DNA from: Lewinellaceae bacterium
GTDB lineage: Bacteria; Bacteroidota; Bacteroidia; Chitinophagales; Saprospiraceae
Assembly (NCBI GenBank): GCA_020636435.1
Contig: JACJXX010000001.1
Coordinates: forward strand, 4,171,001 to 4,235,000
Length of the DNA: 64,000 bases
Direction: 5' to 3'
Shown: positions 9,411 through 16,843 of the stretch, in pieces
How positions within the stretch are numbered: position 1 is the first letter of the stretch
How the letters are laid out: each line of letters opens with the position of its first letter
Position numbers and translations under genes: made by a program
The notes under the pieces: model-generated
Seen by the model: the letters and a program-made list of their open reading frames with translations, nothing else
Told to the model about the DNA's origin: nothing
Databases searched by the model: none

Positions 9411-10232
9411 TCAACCCTCTCTGATGAGAAGCAAAGGTTCCGGTGCATTCCAGGCCAGGTGCCGGGGCAGCCTTCCCCGCAACAGGTCATTGAAGAAAGC
9501 CCGTTTGGGCAGGTACATGGCCAGCATTTCAGAAGGATACTTTTCCAGAAAGTAATCGACGCCATCTACCAGCGTCCGCTCCCGGACCATGGTGACTTCC
9601 TGGCCTGCCTTTCTCAACGATTCCTCTTTAAATTGGTCCTGCTCTTCGGGCAACAGGTTGACGTAAAAAGGGCGGAGTTCGGCTCCCAGGGCGGAGGCAA
9701 TGGCCTGCACGGCGGGAAGGACCGGCTCTTTCTGCTGCTGAATGTCTACCGCCAGGGCGATGCGGTTGACAGTTTCGTAGGCCGCCCCTTCCGGAATAAT
9801 GATGAGGGGGCAGGGCGTTCGCCCAATGAGCTGGGTAGTAACGCTGCCGAAGAGATGGTCGCGGAGGTTGTGCTTGGCGCGGGTGCCCACTACGACTGCA
9901 TCGGCTTCAATGTCACGGGCAGCCCGGGAAATCGCCGGGGCAATACGGCCGGCAACCACCAGCAGGCGCTCGGGTTTTACCTGGGTGAGGGGCTCTTCAT
10001 CCCGGTCGGGGTAGTTGGCGGTAAACTGTTGGAGCCGCTCCTTGTAACCTTCGTTCTCTTTGCGTATCATCTCCTCTCGCTTCTTCTCCGGCACGGTGCT
10101 CTCGGCATGGGTGGCCGTATTGACAAAAACGGCCGAGAGCGTTCCATTGAGCTGAAGGCTCAGCCATTCAGCATACTCATAAGCATAGCGGGAGGCAGGG
10201 GAAAAATCGACGGCGACTAGTAATTTCTTCAT
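9411..10232 (-). CDS. Universal stress protein, tandem UspA domains
   Basis: A 273-residue protein with two UspA folds. The first starts MKKLLVAVDFSP and carries the ATP-loop pattern VVGTRAKHNLRDHLFGSVT, with CPLIIIPEG after it. The second half (from about residue 140, VNRIALAVDIQQ) is more divergent and ends in MYLPKRAFF and PLLLIREG. The start at 10232 is the ATG that opens the conserved beta strand; the frame continues upstream to 10286, but that part is a low-complexity A/C-rich leader (repeated ACAACC) without a Shine-Dalgarno. The gene converges on the thioredoxin-like/Usp fusion and is probably a separate stress-response unit. Confidence 0.9.
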   Translation of the reverse strand: MKKLLVAVDFSPASRYAYEYAEWLSLQLNGTLSAVFVNTATHAESTVPEKKREEMIRKENEGYKERLQQFTANYPDRDEEPLTQVKPERLLVVAGRIAPAISRAARDIEADAVVVGTRAKHNLRDHLFGSVTTQLIGRTPCPLIIIPEGAAYETVNRIALAVDIQQQKEPVLPAVQAIASALGAELRPFYVNLLPEEQDQFKEESLRKAGQEVTMVRERTLVDGVDYFLEKYPSEMLAMYLPKRAFFNDLLRGRLPRHLAWNAPEPLLLIREG

Positions 10233-10379
10233 TGTTGTGGTTGTGGTTGTGTTATTCAATATAAAAAAAAGAGCTGTTTTTATCAATGAGAAAACTCAAC
10301 TGCCGTTTTCTTCGTAAGAAATTTGAGTATTTCCCTTTTTTGCCAAAGAACCCTATTTTTAAGGCCTAAAAAAAGATTT

Positions 10380-11525
10380 ATGCCAACTGCCGAACAGGCT
10401 CATCAGGACATCGTCAAGCATATTGAAGACAACCGGTTGGAGGCTGCCCTGACGGCTTTGTTGTCTTTTGCCGGCCAGCACAGCCCCGATAAGATGACCG
10501 CCGTGCGCATGCGCCGGTCAGACTGGAAAACGCTGGAGGAGGAATCGCTCATGATGGGAGAGACGAGCGGCATACGCGAGCGGCGCAGTACCCTGAAGCT
10601 GCAGCTGTTTCGCCTGGCGGACGCCATCCGGAAGGACGCCGAAGCCATTAATGTTTCTTCGCCGGCTGCAGTTTCGCCTGCCGTGGCGCCTCCTTACGCC
10701 ACTCCCCGGGGCGAAGGGCCGGTCAATGTTTTTCTGGCCTGCGCTCCCGGCCCTGCCGACCAGGCCGGAGGGGAGGAACTCGCCAAAAGCATGGCCCTGT
10801 TATTGCACCTCAAAAGGGTGGAGCTGTTCGACCAGCAGAAAAGCCCTGCCGGCAGCCGGGCCGCTGCCCTGGGCAATGCGCTGAACGAAGCGGAAATCAT
10901 ATTGCTGTTGCTGAGCAACAACTTCCTTGCCAACCTGGAATGCCTCAACCTGCAGGAGCAGGCCTACCACCTGTACCAGCAAAACCGAGCCGCCGTCGTG
11001 CCCGTCCTGTTCAGCCCGTGCGAATGGAAAGAACTCGACATCGGCCGCCTCCAGGCCCTGCCGCGCAACGGGCAGTTCATCACTCAATGGGCCAATGCGG
11101 ATGAGGCTTACGCCAAAATAAGCCGGGAGGTCAGCGATCTCTCAAAAAACATCAGGGAGCGGCTGGATTATGAGGCAGCCTCCTCTACCCCCGGGGAAAG
11201 CGCCCGTAAGGCGGAGCGCCTGCCCCGATCTTCTAGCGGAGGGGCTCCCGAATCTAAAACGGAGGACAACCCGAAAATCGTTTACAACACGGCTGAACTG
11301 CGGGCTGTTTTCCGCAAAGGCAATACCGGTGGCCTTATCCAGCAGCTTATCGCCATGACGAATGAGGACAACGCCCTGCACGACCAGGCGCTGCTCCTGG
11401 AACAACGCTGGAATGAGGTGAGCGAGGATGATAAAAACAACACCGCCAGCCAGGAAAGCATTACCACCCGAAAAAACAAACTGAACCAGGATTTGCTGCG
11501 CCTGATCCGGGAGATGGAGGGGTAA
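10380..11525 (+). CDS. TIR-domain protein with adaptor-like (EAD11-type) domains at both ends
   Basis: Residues about 5-85 form a small helical domain (AHQDIVKHIEDNRLEAAL, W..LEEESLMMGETSG, then a helix ending LADAIRKD). Residues about 110-270 are a TIR domain: VNVFLACAP, LLLLSNNFLANLEC, VVPVLFSPCEW and LQALPRNGQFITQW. These match bacterial TIR proteins segment by segment; E193 in LQEQAY is at the position of the NADase glutamate. Residues about 310-381 form a second helical domain with the same pattern (LRAVFRKGNTGGLIQQLI, LLEQRWNEV, ITTRKNKLNQDLLRLIREM). Both ends resemble the death-like effector-associated domain 11 of bacterial conflict systems. The likely role is NAD-depleting immunity triggered by adaptor homotypic contacts. 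The start at 10380 is chosen over an in-frame TTG at 10323. Confidence 0.75.
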   Translation: MPTAEQAHQDIVKHIEDNRLEAALTALLSFAGQHSPDKMTAVRMRRSDWKTLEEESLMMGETSGIRERRSTLKLQLFRLADAIRKDAEAINVSSPAAVSPAVAPPYATPRGEGPVNVFLACAPGPADQAGGEELAKSMALLLHLKRVELFDQQKSPAGSRAAALGNALNEAEIILLLLSNNFLANLECLNLQEQAYHLYQQNRAAVVPVLFSPCEWKELDIGRLQALPRNGQFITQWANADEAYAKISREVSDLSKNIRERLDYEAASSTPGESARKAERLPRSSSGGAPESKTEDNPKIVYNTAELRAVFRKGNTGGLIQQLIAMTNEDNALHDQALLLEQRWNEVSEDDKNNTASQESITTRKNKLNQDLLRLIREMEG

Positions 11526-11533
11526 GGGGGGAT

Positions 11534-11643
11534 GGGTTCATTGTTTCATGGGTTCATTGTTTCATGGGTTCATTGTTTCATTGTTTCATTGTTTCATGGG
11601 TTCATTGTTTCATGGGTTCATGGGTTCATGGGTTCATGGGGGT
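11534..11643 (+). repeat. Short tandem repeat built from 8-mers
   Basis: About 110 bases are made of two alternating 8-mers, GGTTCATT and GTTTCATG, in an irregular order ending in three GGTTCATG units. It lies just behind the TIR gene. Because 8 is not a multiple of 3 and the composition is so simple, I treat it as a non-coding microsatellite-like array. Confidence 0.85.
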
Positions 11644-11805
11644 GCCCTGCTTTTTTTGTTAGTATACATTCGATTAGGGTAGCTTTTCTTCCCGTCAATC
11701 CTTATATTGAAAGAAAAACCAACGGGCTCGTTGTGAGGGAAAGGAAAAAGTGAATTGTTGCGGTATGGATGATGCCTCCATAGCCGGCCCAAAAAACGAG
11801 AACCA

Positions 11806-13365
11806 ATGAAACCAACTCTTCAAAACCTGCTGACGGTTGCCGCCTTTATTTTCATTTCCTTTTCCGGCCTGGCCCAGTCGAGTTACACTTACCTGCTCGA
11901 CCTGAACAAAACGGAGGACGGGCTGCTGTCCATCCGGCTCAATACCCCGGCTATCGAACAGGAAGAAATAGACTTCATCTTCCCCCTGGCCGTGCCGGGC
12001 TATTACAGCGCCGGCCTGCAATTCGGGACCATGGTGGCGGCCCTCACCGCCTACGACAAATGGGATATGCCATTGCCGGCCGAACGCGTAAAACCCAACC
12101 AATGGCGCATTCAGGATGCAAAGCGGCTGCACCGCATTGAATATCAGGTGCGGAACATCTGGAAATACCGCTTGCAAAACTCTGTATTCCTGCCGGTGGA
12201 AAATTTTTTCATCAAAGACAGAGCGTTTATGCTCAACCCGGGAGGCTTGTTTGGATATGTGGAAGGTATGGAAAACCTGCCTTTCTATGTCTACATCGTC
12301 CGCCCCCGGGGTTTGTTTGCCTGCAGTGGGATAAATGGCATGCCGGTGGAAGGATATAAAGACGCTTTCTCCTTTCCTTCTTATCAGGAACTGGCCGGCT
12401 ACCCCATTCTTTACTCCGATCAGCGGCCGGCCAGCTTCCAGGTCGCGAATACCGCTGTCCAGATCGGGGTGTTTTCCGAAAACAAAATGGTAAGCCCGGA
12501 ACGGATACAGAAAATTTACGAACCAATCCTGGCAAAACTGGCGCACTACATGGGAGATACGCTGCCCACCGACAAATATGCCTTCCTGTTTTTCTTCTAC
12601 GACGGCGATATCGTTACCCAGGCTGCCATGGAGCACGGCAATTCCTCGGCCTTTGTATGGCCGGAACAATGGGACGCCAAACGCCTCAAATCTCCCAGCC
12701 TGGAGGAAGGCCTGGAACGGGTTGACCTGCACAAGTTCCTGCACATCTACGCTCCCCTGAATATCCATTCTGAAGAAGCGATGCAGTTTGATTTCGACGA
12801 GCCCCAAACGTCCGGTTCCCGCCATCAGTGGCTGTACCAGGGCACTACCGAATACCTCTTTTACCACGCCCGGGTAAACCAGGGCATGATCCCGGAAAAG
12901 AACTTCTTTTGGTTTGTCAACGATTTTCTGGGCGGCATGAAGGACTTTCGCAACGATGTCTCCCTCACGGAAGTGAGCCTGCGCAGCTACGGCAGCCTCA
13001 ACGATCAGAGCAGCAACCTGCAATTGAAAGGGGTAGTGGCCAGCCTGCTGCTCGACATAGAGCTAAGAGCCTTGTCCGGCGGAAAGTACAGCGTAAAGCA
13101 ACTGGTGAAAGACCTCGCTGCCCGGTACGGCCGCTACAAGTCCTTCAAAGACGAGGATTTGTTTGAAATCATCGCGGAAATGACCTATCCGGAGATCGGC
13201 GAATTCCTCCTGGCGCACGTCGGCGGCACCAAGCCTATGCCGATCAATGAAGTATTCGGCAAGGTAGGAATGGAGTACGACGCAGGGGACAATAAGGTGT
13301 ACCCCAAACTCGAGCCTTCGGAGGAGGAGCTGACCTTGAGGAAAGTGTGGTTGTATGGGGAGTAG
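11806..13365 (+). CDS. M61 (glycyl aminopeptidase-like) homologue lacking catalytic residues, secreted
   Basis: A 519-residue protein with a signal peptide (about 1-23, ending GLAQ). It has the N-terminal beta domain of M61 peptidases (FIFPLAVPGYYSAG; YQVRNIWKYR) and a gluzincin-like catalytic region. Active M61 enzymes carry HExxH and a downstream W..EG glutamate zinc ligand. Here the first is H309-K310-F-L-H313 and the second is W-L-Y-Q345-G, so both the general-base glutamate and the third zinc ligand are replaced. The fold around them is kept (TTEYLFYHARV). I therefore call it a probable non-peptidase member, perhaps a periplasmic binding or scaffold protein. No C-terminal PDZ domain is evident. 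It stands alone behind the TIR gene. Confidence 0.8.
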   Translation: MKPTLQNLLTVAAFIFISFSGLAQSSYTYLLDLNKTEDGLLSIRLNTPAIEQEEIDFIFPLAVPGYYSAGLQFGTMVAALTAYDKWDMPLPAERVKPNQWRIQDAKRLHRIEYQVRNIWKYRLQNSVFLPVENFFIKDRAFMLNPGGLFGYVEGMENLPFYVYIVRPRGLFACSGINGMPVEGYKDAFSFPSYQELAGYPILYSDQRPASFQVANTAVQIGVFSENKMVSPERIQKIYEPILAKLAHYMGDTLPTDKYAFLFFFYDGDIVTQAAMEHGNSSAFVWPEQWDAKRLKSPSLEEGLERVDLHKFLHIYAPLNIHSEEAMQFDFDEPQTSGSRHQWLYQGTTEYLFYHARVNQGMIPEKNFFWFVNDFLGGMKDFRNDVSLTEVSLRSYGSLNDQSSNLQLKGVVASLLLDIELRALSGGKYSVKQLVKDLAARYGRYKSFKDEDLFEIIAEMTYPEIGEFLLAHVGGTKPMPINEVFGKVGMEYDAGDNKVYPKLEPSEEELTLRKVWLYGE

Positions 13366-13474
13366 GCAAGGGGAAAGTGTAGAAGTAATTCTACATTATC
13401 ACTTTTCAGTTTAACTGGCCCGGATGACCTGGAGCCGGGCTATGCGTCTAACCATAGTCCGCACATATTGCATA

Positions 13475-14440
13475 TTAAGTAATAGTCCATTCGTTTAGGG
13501 CATTGCCCAAGGCTTTATCTGTGTGATAAATAATCCTGATTTGGCGGCCTCGCTGCCGTTGTTTGTCGAGGAGCTGTTTCCTTGTTTGATTGGCTTTGTC
13601 AAAATCCACTTGTTGGAGAGCGTTGAGGAATTGCTGCGGCTGCTGGCTAAAATAAGGTTTGCAAAATATTAGTTGCTCCCCCTGCACCACCAGCGGCTTG
13701 GCGCTGGATTTATGCCCAGTGGCCCTGCGAATAGCTCGCTTTAACTGGTTATGGCTAGCTTCCAAGGCATTATTGTCATTTGGGATAAAACCGTAATCAT
13801 AGCAGGTGAACAGGTTGGCTTTCCAATTGTCATAGGTGTTGTTAAAGTGGCGGACAAATGAACGCGCTAAAGGCGAAACGGCCTTGTGTTGGTTTTGAAA
13901 CTCGGCCAAAAGCTGCTCTGCCTTTTGCTTCACCTCGGCCGCAGTATGTTTTTCGCGATAATCCTTGGCATGGCGCAGCGGCTTTTTGTCTTCTGGCATT
14001 TGCTGTTTTGGCCCATATAAGCAGCCGGCAAGCTGTTCCAAAAAGCTTTGCCCTATTTTTAAATCCGGGTAAGCGCCATGCCAGGCTTCCAAACTGCCAG
14101 CCAATAGCTTGGCCAAGCGCTTCAATAAGGGGTGGGGTTGTATTTGTTGCATTTTCTCAATGGTTTCGATAGCGCTGGAGAATTGCTCGTACATTTGTAC
14201 GCCTCTTAATTCATAATTGGCGCTCAACGAGCGCTTGATCCAGCTTCGAGGCAATAGGCACAGGGTAGCTATTGCGCTTTGTTGTTGTTTGGACAAGCCC
14301 GGGGCAGCCTGCTGGCCAAGCTGCTCTAAATCTTTTTCTATTTGCTTTAAGCCCCGGAGTTTTTTTTTATAGCCTTGCCCATTTGGCTGTCCGCCTGCTG
14401 CACAGGCTTGCCCATGGCTTTGAGGAAATGGGCTTGGCAC
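13475..14440 (-). CDS. ISL3-like transposase, C-terminal frame, reached by -1 shift
   Basis: The -1 frame relative to the upstream transposase frame. Coding similarity starts only at the A9 run (about 14371), where TAT AAA AAA AAA CTC continues the protein. The ATG at 14440 is probably not a real start, because the sequence between it and the A run is the upstream frame read out of phase. The frame encodes the helical insertion and the final DDE residue in NNALEASHNQLKRAIRR. Joined by one -1 shift, the two frames give a transposase of about 565 residues. The element may use programmed frameshifting or may carry an inactivating indel in the homopolymer. Confidence 0.75.
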   Translation of the reverse strand: MPSPFPQSHGQACAAGGQPNGQGYKKKLRGLKQIEKDLEQLGQQAAPGLSKQQQSAIATLCLLPRSWIKRSLSANYELRGVQMYEQFSSAIETIEKMQQIQPHPLLKRLAKLLAGSLEAWHGAYPDLKIGQSFLEQLAGCLYGPKQQMPEDKKPLRHAKDYREKHTAAEVKQKAEQLLAEFQNQHKAVSPLARSFVRHFNNTYDNWKANLFTCYDYGFIPNDNNALEASHNQLKRAIRRATGHKSSAKPLVVQGEQLIFCKPYFSQQPQQFLNALQQVDFDKANQTRKQLLDKQRQRGRQIRIIYHTDKALGNALNEWTIT

Positions 14441-15171
14441 ATATGGATAGGCGCCCCTTCAAATACTTGCTCTATGGCTGGGATAAAGCCGTTTTGCTTG
14501 TCGCATAGCCACCCCCCAACTTCAATGCCCAATTTGTCCGTTAAGCCTTTCAAGGGCCTAAACAAGCCCTTTTCTAAATGCTCCGCGTCGCTGTGTTCCA
14601 AGTAGCGCCCAAACAAAATAATGCCGCTTTGAGCTTCTCTAACCACATACAAAACCGAATTGCCCTGCTCCGGCGCTATGCCGTCCACGGTTAAACACAA
14701 CTGGCTTATGCCCGAGCTTTTCAATAGCTTTTTTAGCCGGCCTTTGTCGCTCTCTCTTTCGCATAAGCACATTTGAACCCGCTTAAATATATTTTCTACG
14801 CTGCGCTCTCCCATTTTCAAATGCGGGTATTGGCCTTTTACTTCTTGTAAAATCTCGCTAACGCTGCGCTTCAGGTTCAGGCGTTGATAGCCGATTTGCG
14901 CATAGACGGCTAAACTGTAATCCGATTTTGGGTAGATTAGCCTCCTGTACGCCTTTGGATATACCCGTATGCCTTTACAGCTACACCTTTCATTAATGCA
15001 CCGCCCTAGCTCTATATCCAGGTAATAATGGCCTTTTAAATCTTGCAAGCTCCGCCGGGTGTGGGTTTTCACCAGGGGAGTGCCGCAATTTACGCAATCC
15101 TTATACGGTATCTTTAGCAATAATTTCTCTTTGGCCTCGCCTTGGTTTAACTTTGTTGATAACTCTTCCAT
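14347..15171 (-). CDS. ISL3-like transposase, N-terminal frame
   Basis: This 274-residue frame holds a zinc-ribbon-like N-terminus (CVNCGTPL and later CINERCSCKG). A helix-turn-helix-like region (about residues 80-115) follows, then the first part of a DDE catalytic core: LTVDGIAPEQ with the first Asp and GWLCDKQNGF with the second. It ends shortly after a run of nine A at 14360-14368. In this frame the codons there are ATA AAA AAA AAC, which contain the -1 slippery heptamer A AAA AAC in the zero frame. The catalytic Glu lies in the -1 frame, so this product alone cannot be an active transposase. Confidence 0.8.
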   Translation of the reverse strand: MEELSTKLNQGEAKEKLLLKIPYKDCVNCGTPLVKTHTRRSLQDLKGHYYLDIELGRCINERCSCKGIRVYPKAYRRLIYPKSDYSLAVYAQIGYQRLNLKRSVSEILQEVKGQYPHLKMGERSVENIFKRVQMCLCERESDKGRLKKLLKSSGISQLCLTVDGIAPEQGNSVLYVVREAQSGIILFGRYLEHSDAEHLEKGLFRPLKGLTDKLGIEVGGWLCDKQNGFIPAIEQVFEGAPIHMCQAHFLKAMGKPVQQADSQMGKAIKKNSGA

Positions 15172-15260
15172 GCATTGGTAACGTATTTATATGCAATATG
15201 TGCGAACTATGCGCCTAACGTTGGACAACGTTGATAGCCAATGGGTTGCCAAGCCTCGTC

Positions 15261-15406
15261 GTAGCTTCTCAATAAATCTCATTTTGCGGCCAGTCCTGTA
15301 AGGACGAAAGGCCGTTGCCAGGGCCGTGAGGCCCTGGAAATGGGGTTTAGCGTTGTTGGAGTCCTGTAGGGACGACAGGTTTCATTCCCATTTATTGAGA
15401 AGTTAC
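15261..15406. repeat. 146-bp MITE-like element, copy A
   Basis: The termini are 17-base inverted repeats with one mismatch (GTAGCTTCTCAATAAAT and, inverted, GTAACTTCTCAATAAAT). The element is flanked by an exact 8-base direct repeat GCCTCGTC (15253-15260 and 15407-15414), as expected of a target-site duplication. It contains no coding sequence. Related copies with the same termini and internal segments (GGGACGACAGGTTTCATTCC) lie at 33726-33880 (inverted) and 50459-50711. Confidence 0.75.
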
Positions 15407-15488
15407 GCCTCGTCGAACCTCGAACGTCGAACAATTGACCTTCGAACTTATCCAGCTTTAGACCGGAAGCCTGCATTCCGAAGTGATA

Positions 15489-16679
15489 TCATTGAGAACC
15501 GGGCAAAGGCCGTACGCCATCGCCATCCAAAGGCCGCACTTCCAACCAGTCGATATATCCAGGGATGACCTCTGCGCCCATAGGCGTGCCGTCGTCGTTC
15601 GTCCAGCCCTGAAATGCGCCTATGCCCACCAAGGCCGGGGCAAAAGACAGTTCGACCTCTTTGAATCGATCAAATACATTCCATTCATAATTATATTTTC
15701 TGAACAACCTGCATTTTCTTCCCTCGATTTCCACCCGCAGAAAAATGGTATCCGGATAGGCAGACATATTTTCATCAGCATAGAGTTTTTTATCAACAGA
15801 AAGGCCGGTAAAAACCTCTTCATGGACATTTATTTGAACGGCCGCCAATTCCAGGGTTCCAAGTAATATCCGCTGGCCCTCTTTTGTATTTTGCCCGGAT
15901 GATGTTCCAAATCCGTATCCGACTCTCAGGTGCGGAACCCTGATGTTTTTTTCTTTCAGCAGGAGTATTGCGATCTGCTGATGCGGTTGATTAGGATAGA
16001 ACCCCACTATTTTGCAAGTGATAACCACATTTCTGGGGCCAATGGGTTTGACGATCAAGTTGGTGATCTTTCTTTCCTCATTGGGTTTTACCCAAAAGTC
16101 GCCGGGCAGGGTGTATACGGTGAGCATTCCGGGTTGGGTTTGCCGGATAAAGTAGGTTGGGTCGCAATCCAGGGCTTCCCATCCCCGGGACTGAAGCCCT
16201 TCGAGGCTCACATCATTGAAGTCTTCGCGCCAGGGTTCTCCGGTTGTAAAGTAAAAGGAAAAAACCATCCATGAGCAAACGGCTGTTAGCAATAAGATCA
16301 GCAAACCAATTCCGAGCTTTTTTTTAGCTCCGGTTAATCTTCGAACGGGGAGATTTTCCTTCTCTTTCTGACAGTCTGCATATTGTTCAAGGGCCTCAAG
16401 AAAGTCTTTCCCAAAAGAAGGCGCCTCCATTTTCTCCGGCGTACAGGCTTCCGGGTCAGTGTAATAAAAAAGTTTTCTAAGCCGGTTGAGGCTAATAGAG
16501 GAATTTGCTTCCGGGACAATAGCCAGTATGTCATCCCGCAGCTCCTCATAAGCGCCGAGGTAAGTCTTGGGTTCAACCGGTTTCCTTTCCGGATGGCGTT
16601 GGGCAAAGCAGGCCTTCACCCGGCCCCTGAGGCTTGAAGCTTCCGATGAGGACAATAGTCTGGTTTTGGAAATGGACAT
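15489..16679 (-). CDS. Single-span membrane protein with laminin-G/concanavalin-like outer domain
   Basis: A 396-residue protein of unknown function. Residues 1-120 are cytoplasmic and helical (LRGRVKACFAQ, LNRLRKLFYYT, FGKDFLEALEQYA). A membrane span is visible at about 124-145 (LGIGLLILLLTAVCSWMVF). The rest is outside: a beta-rich region that opens with EDFNDVSLEGLQSRGWEA and contains a PGDFW segment, a pattern seen in concanavalin-like beta-sandwich domains. The orientation (cytoplasmic N-terminal helical module, extracellular sugar-binding-type fold) suggests a sensor or anchoring protein. The N-terminal module is one I cannot name. The start at 16679 is an ATG followed by a basic N-terminus. 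No operon partner is evident. Confidence 0.7.
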   Translation of the reverse strand: MSISKTRLLSSSEASSLRGRVKACFAQRHPERKPVEPKTYLGAYEELRDDILAIVPEANSSISLNRLRKLFYYTDPEACTPEKMEAPSFGKDFLEALEQYADCQKEKENLPVRRLTGAKKKLGIGLLILLLTAVCSWMVFSFYFTTGEPWREDFNDVSLEGLQSRGWEALDCDPTYFIRQTQPGMLTVYTLPGDFWVKPNEERKITNLIVKPIGPRNVVITCKIVGFYPNQPHQQIAILLLKEKNIRVPHLRVGYGFGTSSGQNTKEGQRILLGTLELAAVQINVHEEVFTGLSVDKKLYADENMSAYPDTIFLRVEIEGRKCRLFRKYNYEWNVFDRFKEVELSFAPALVGIGAFQGWTNDDGTPMGAEVIPGYIDWLEVRPLDGDGVRPLPGSQ

Positions 16680-16843
16680 TTGATAATATCGAAAAATGAA
16701 ATGGAGGAATAAAAATAGGAATACGCAGGAACAATTTACTGAATATAAACAAACAGTTAATCAGGGAGCCGGCAATTACCTTTATCAGGCCTGGACTGCA
16801 GGCATTCCCTTTTTTATTCATTCACAGCAAAACACCTAAAACC

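Larger units (their letters stand above)
13453..15211 (-). mobile_element. Insertion sequence, ISL3-like, with two-frame transposase
   Basis: A 1759-base element bounded by imperfect 26-base inverted repeats at 13453-13478 and 15186-15211. Read inward they begin CATAGTCCGCACATATTGCA and CATAGTTCGCACATATTGCA. The flanks carry an 8-base direct repeat with one mismatch (CGTCTAAC at 13445-13452, CGCCTAAC at 15212-15219), the duplication length known for ISL3. The single transposase is split into two overlapping frames joined at a run of nine A. The mismatch in the duplication suggests the insertion is not very recent. Confidence 0.85.

Noticed and set aside
11695..13023. 442-codon minus-strand frame opposite the M61-like gene
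   Set aside because: No signal, motif or start context; the plus strand has a signal peptide and an M61 fold.
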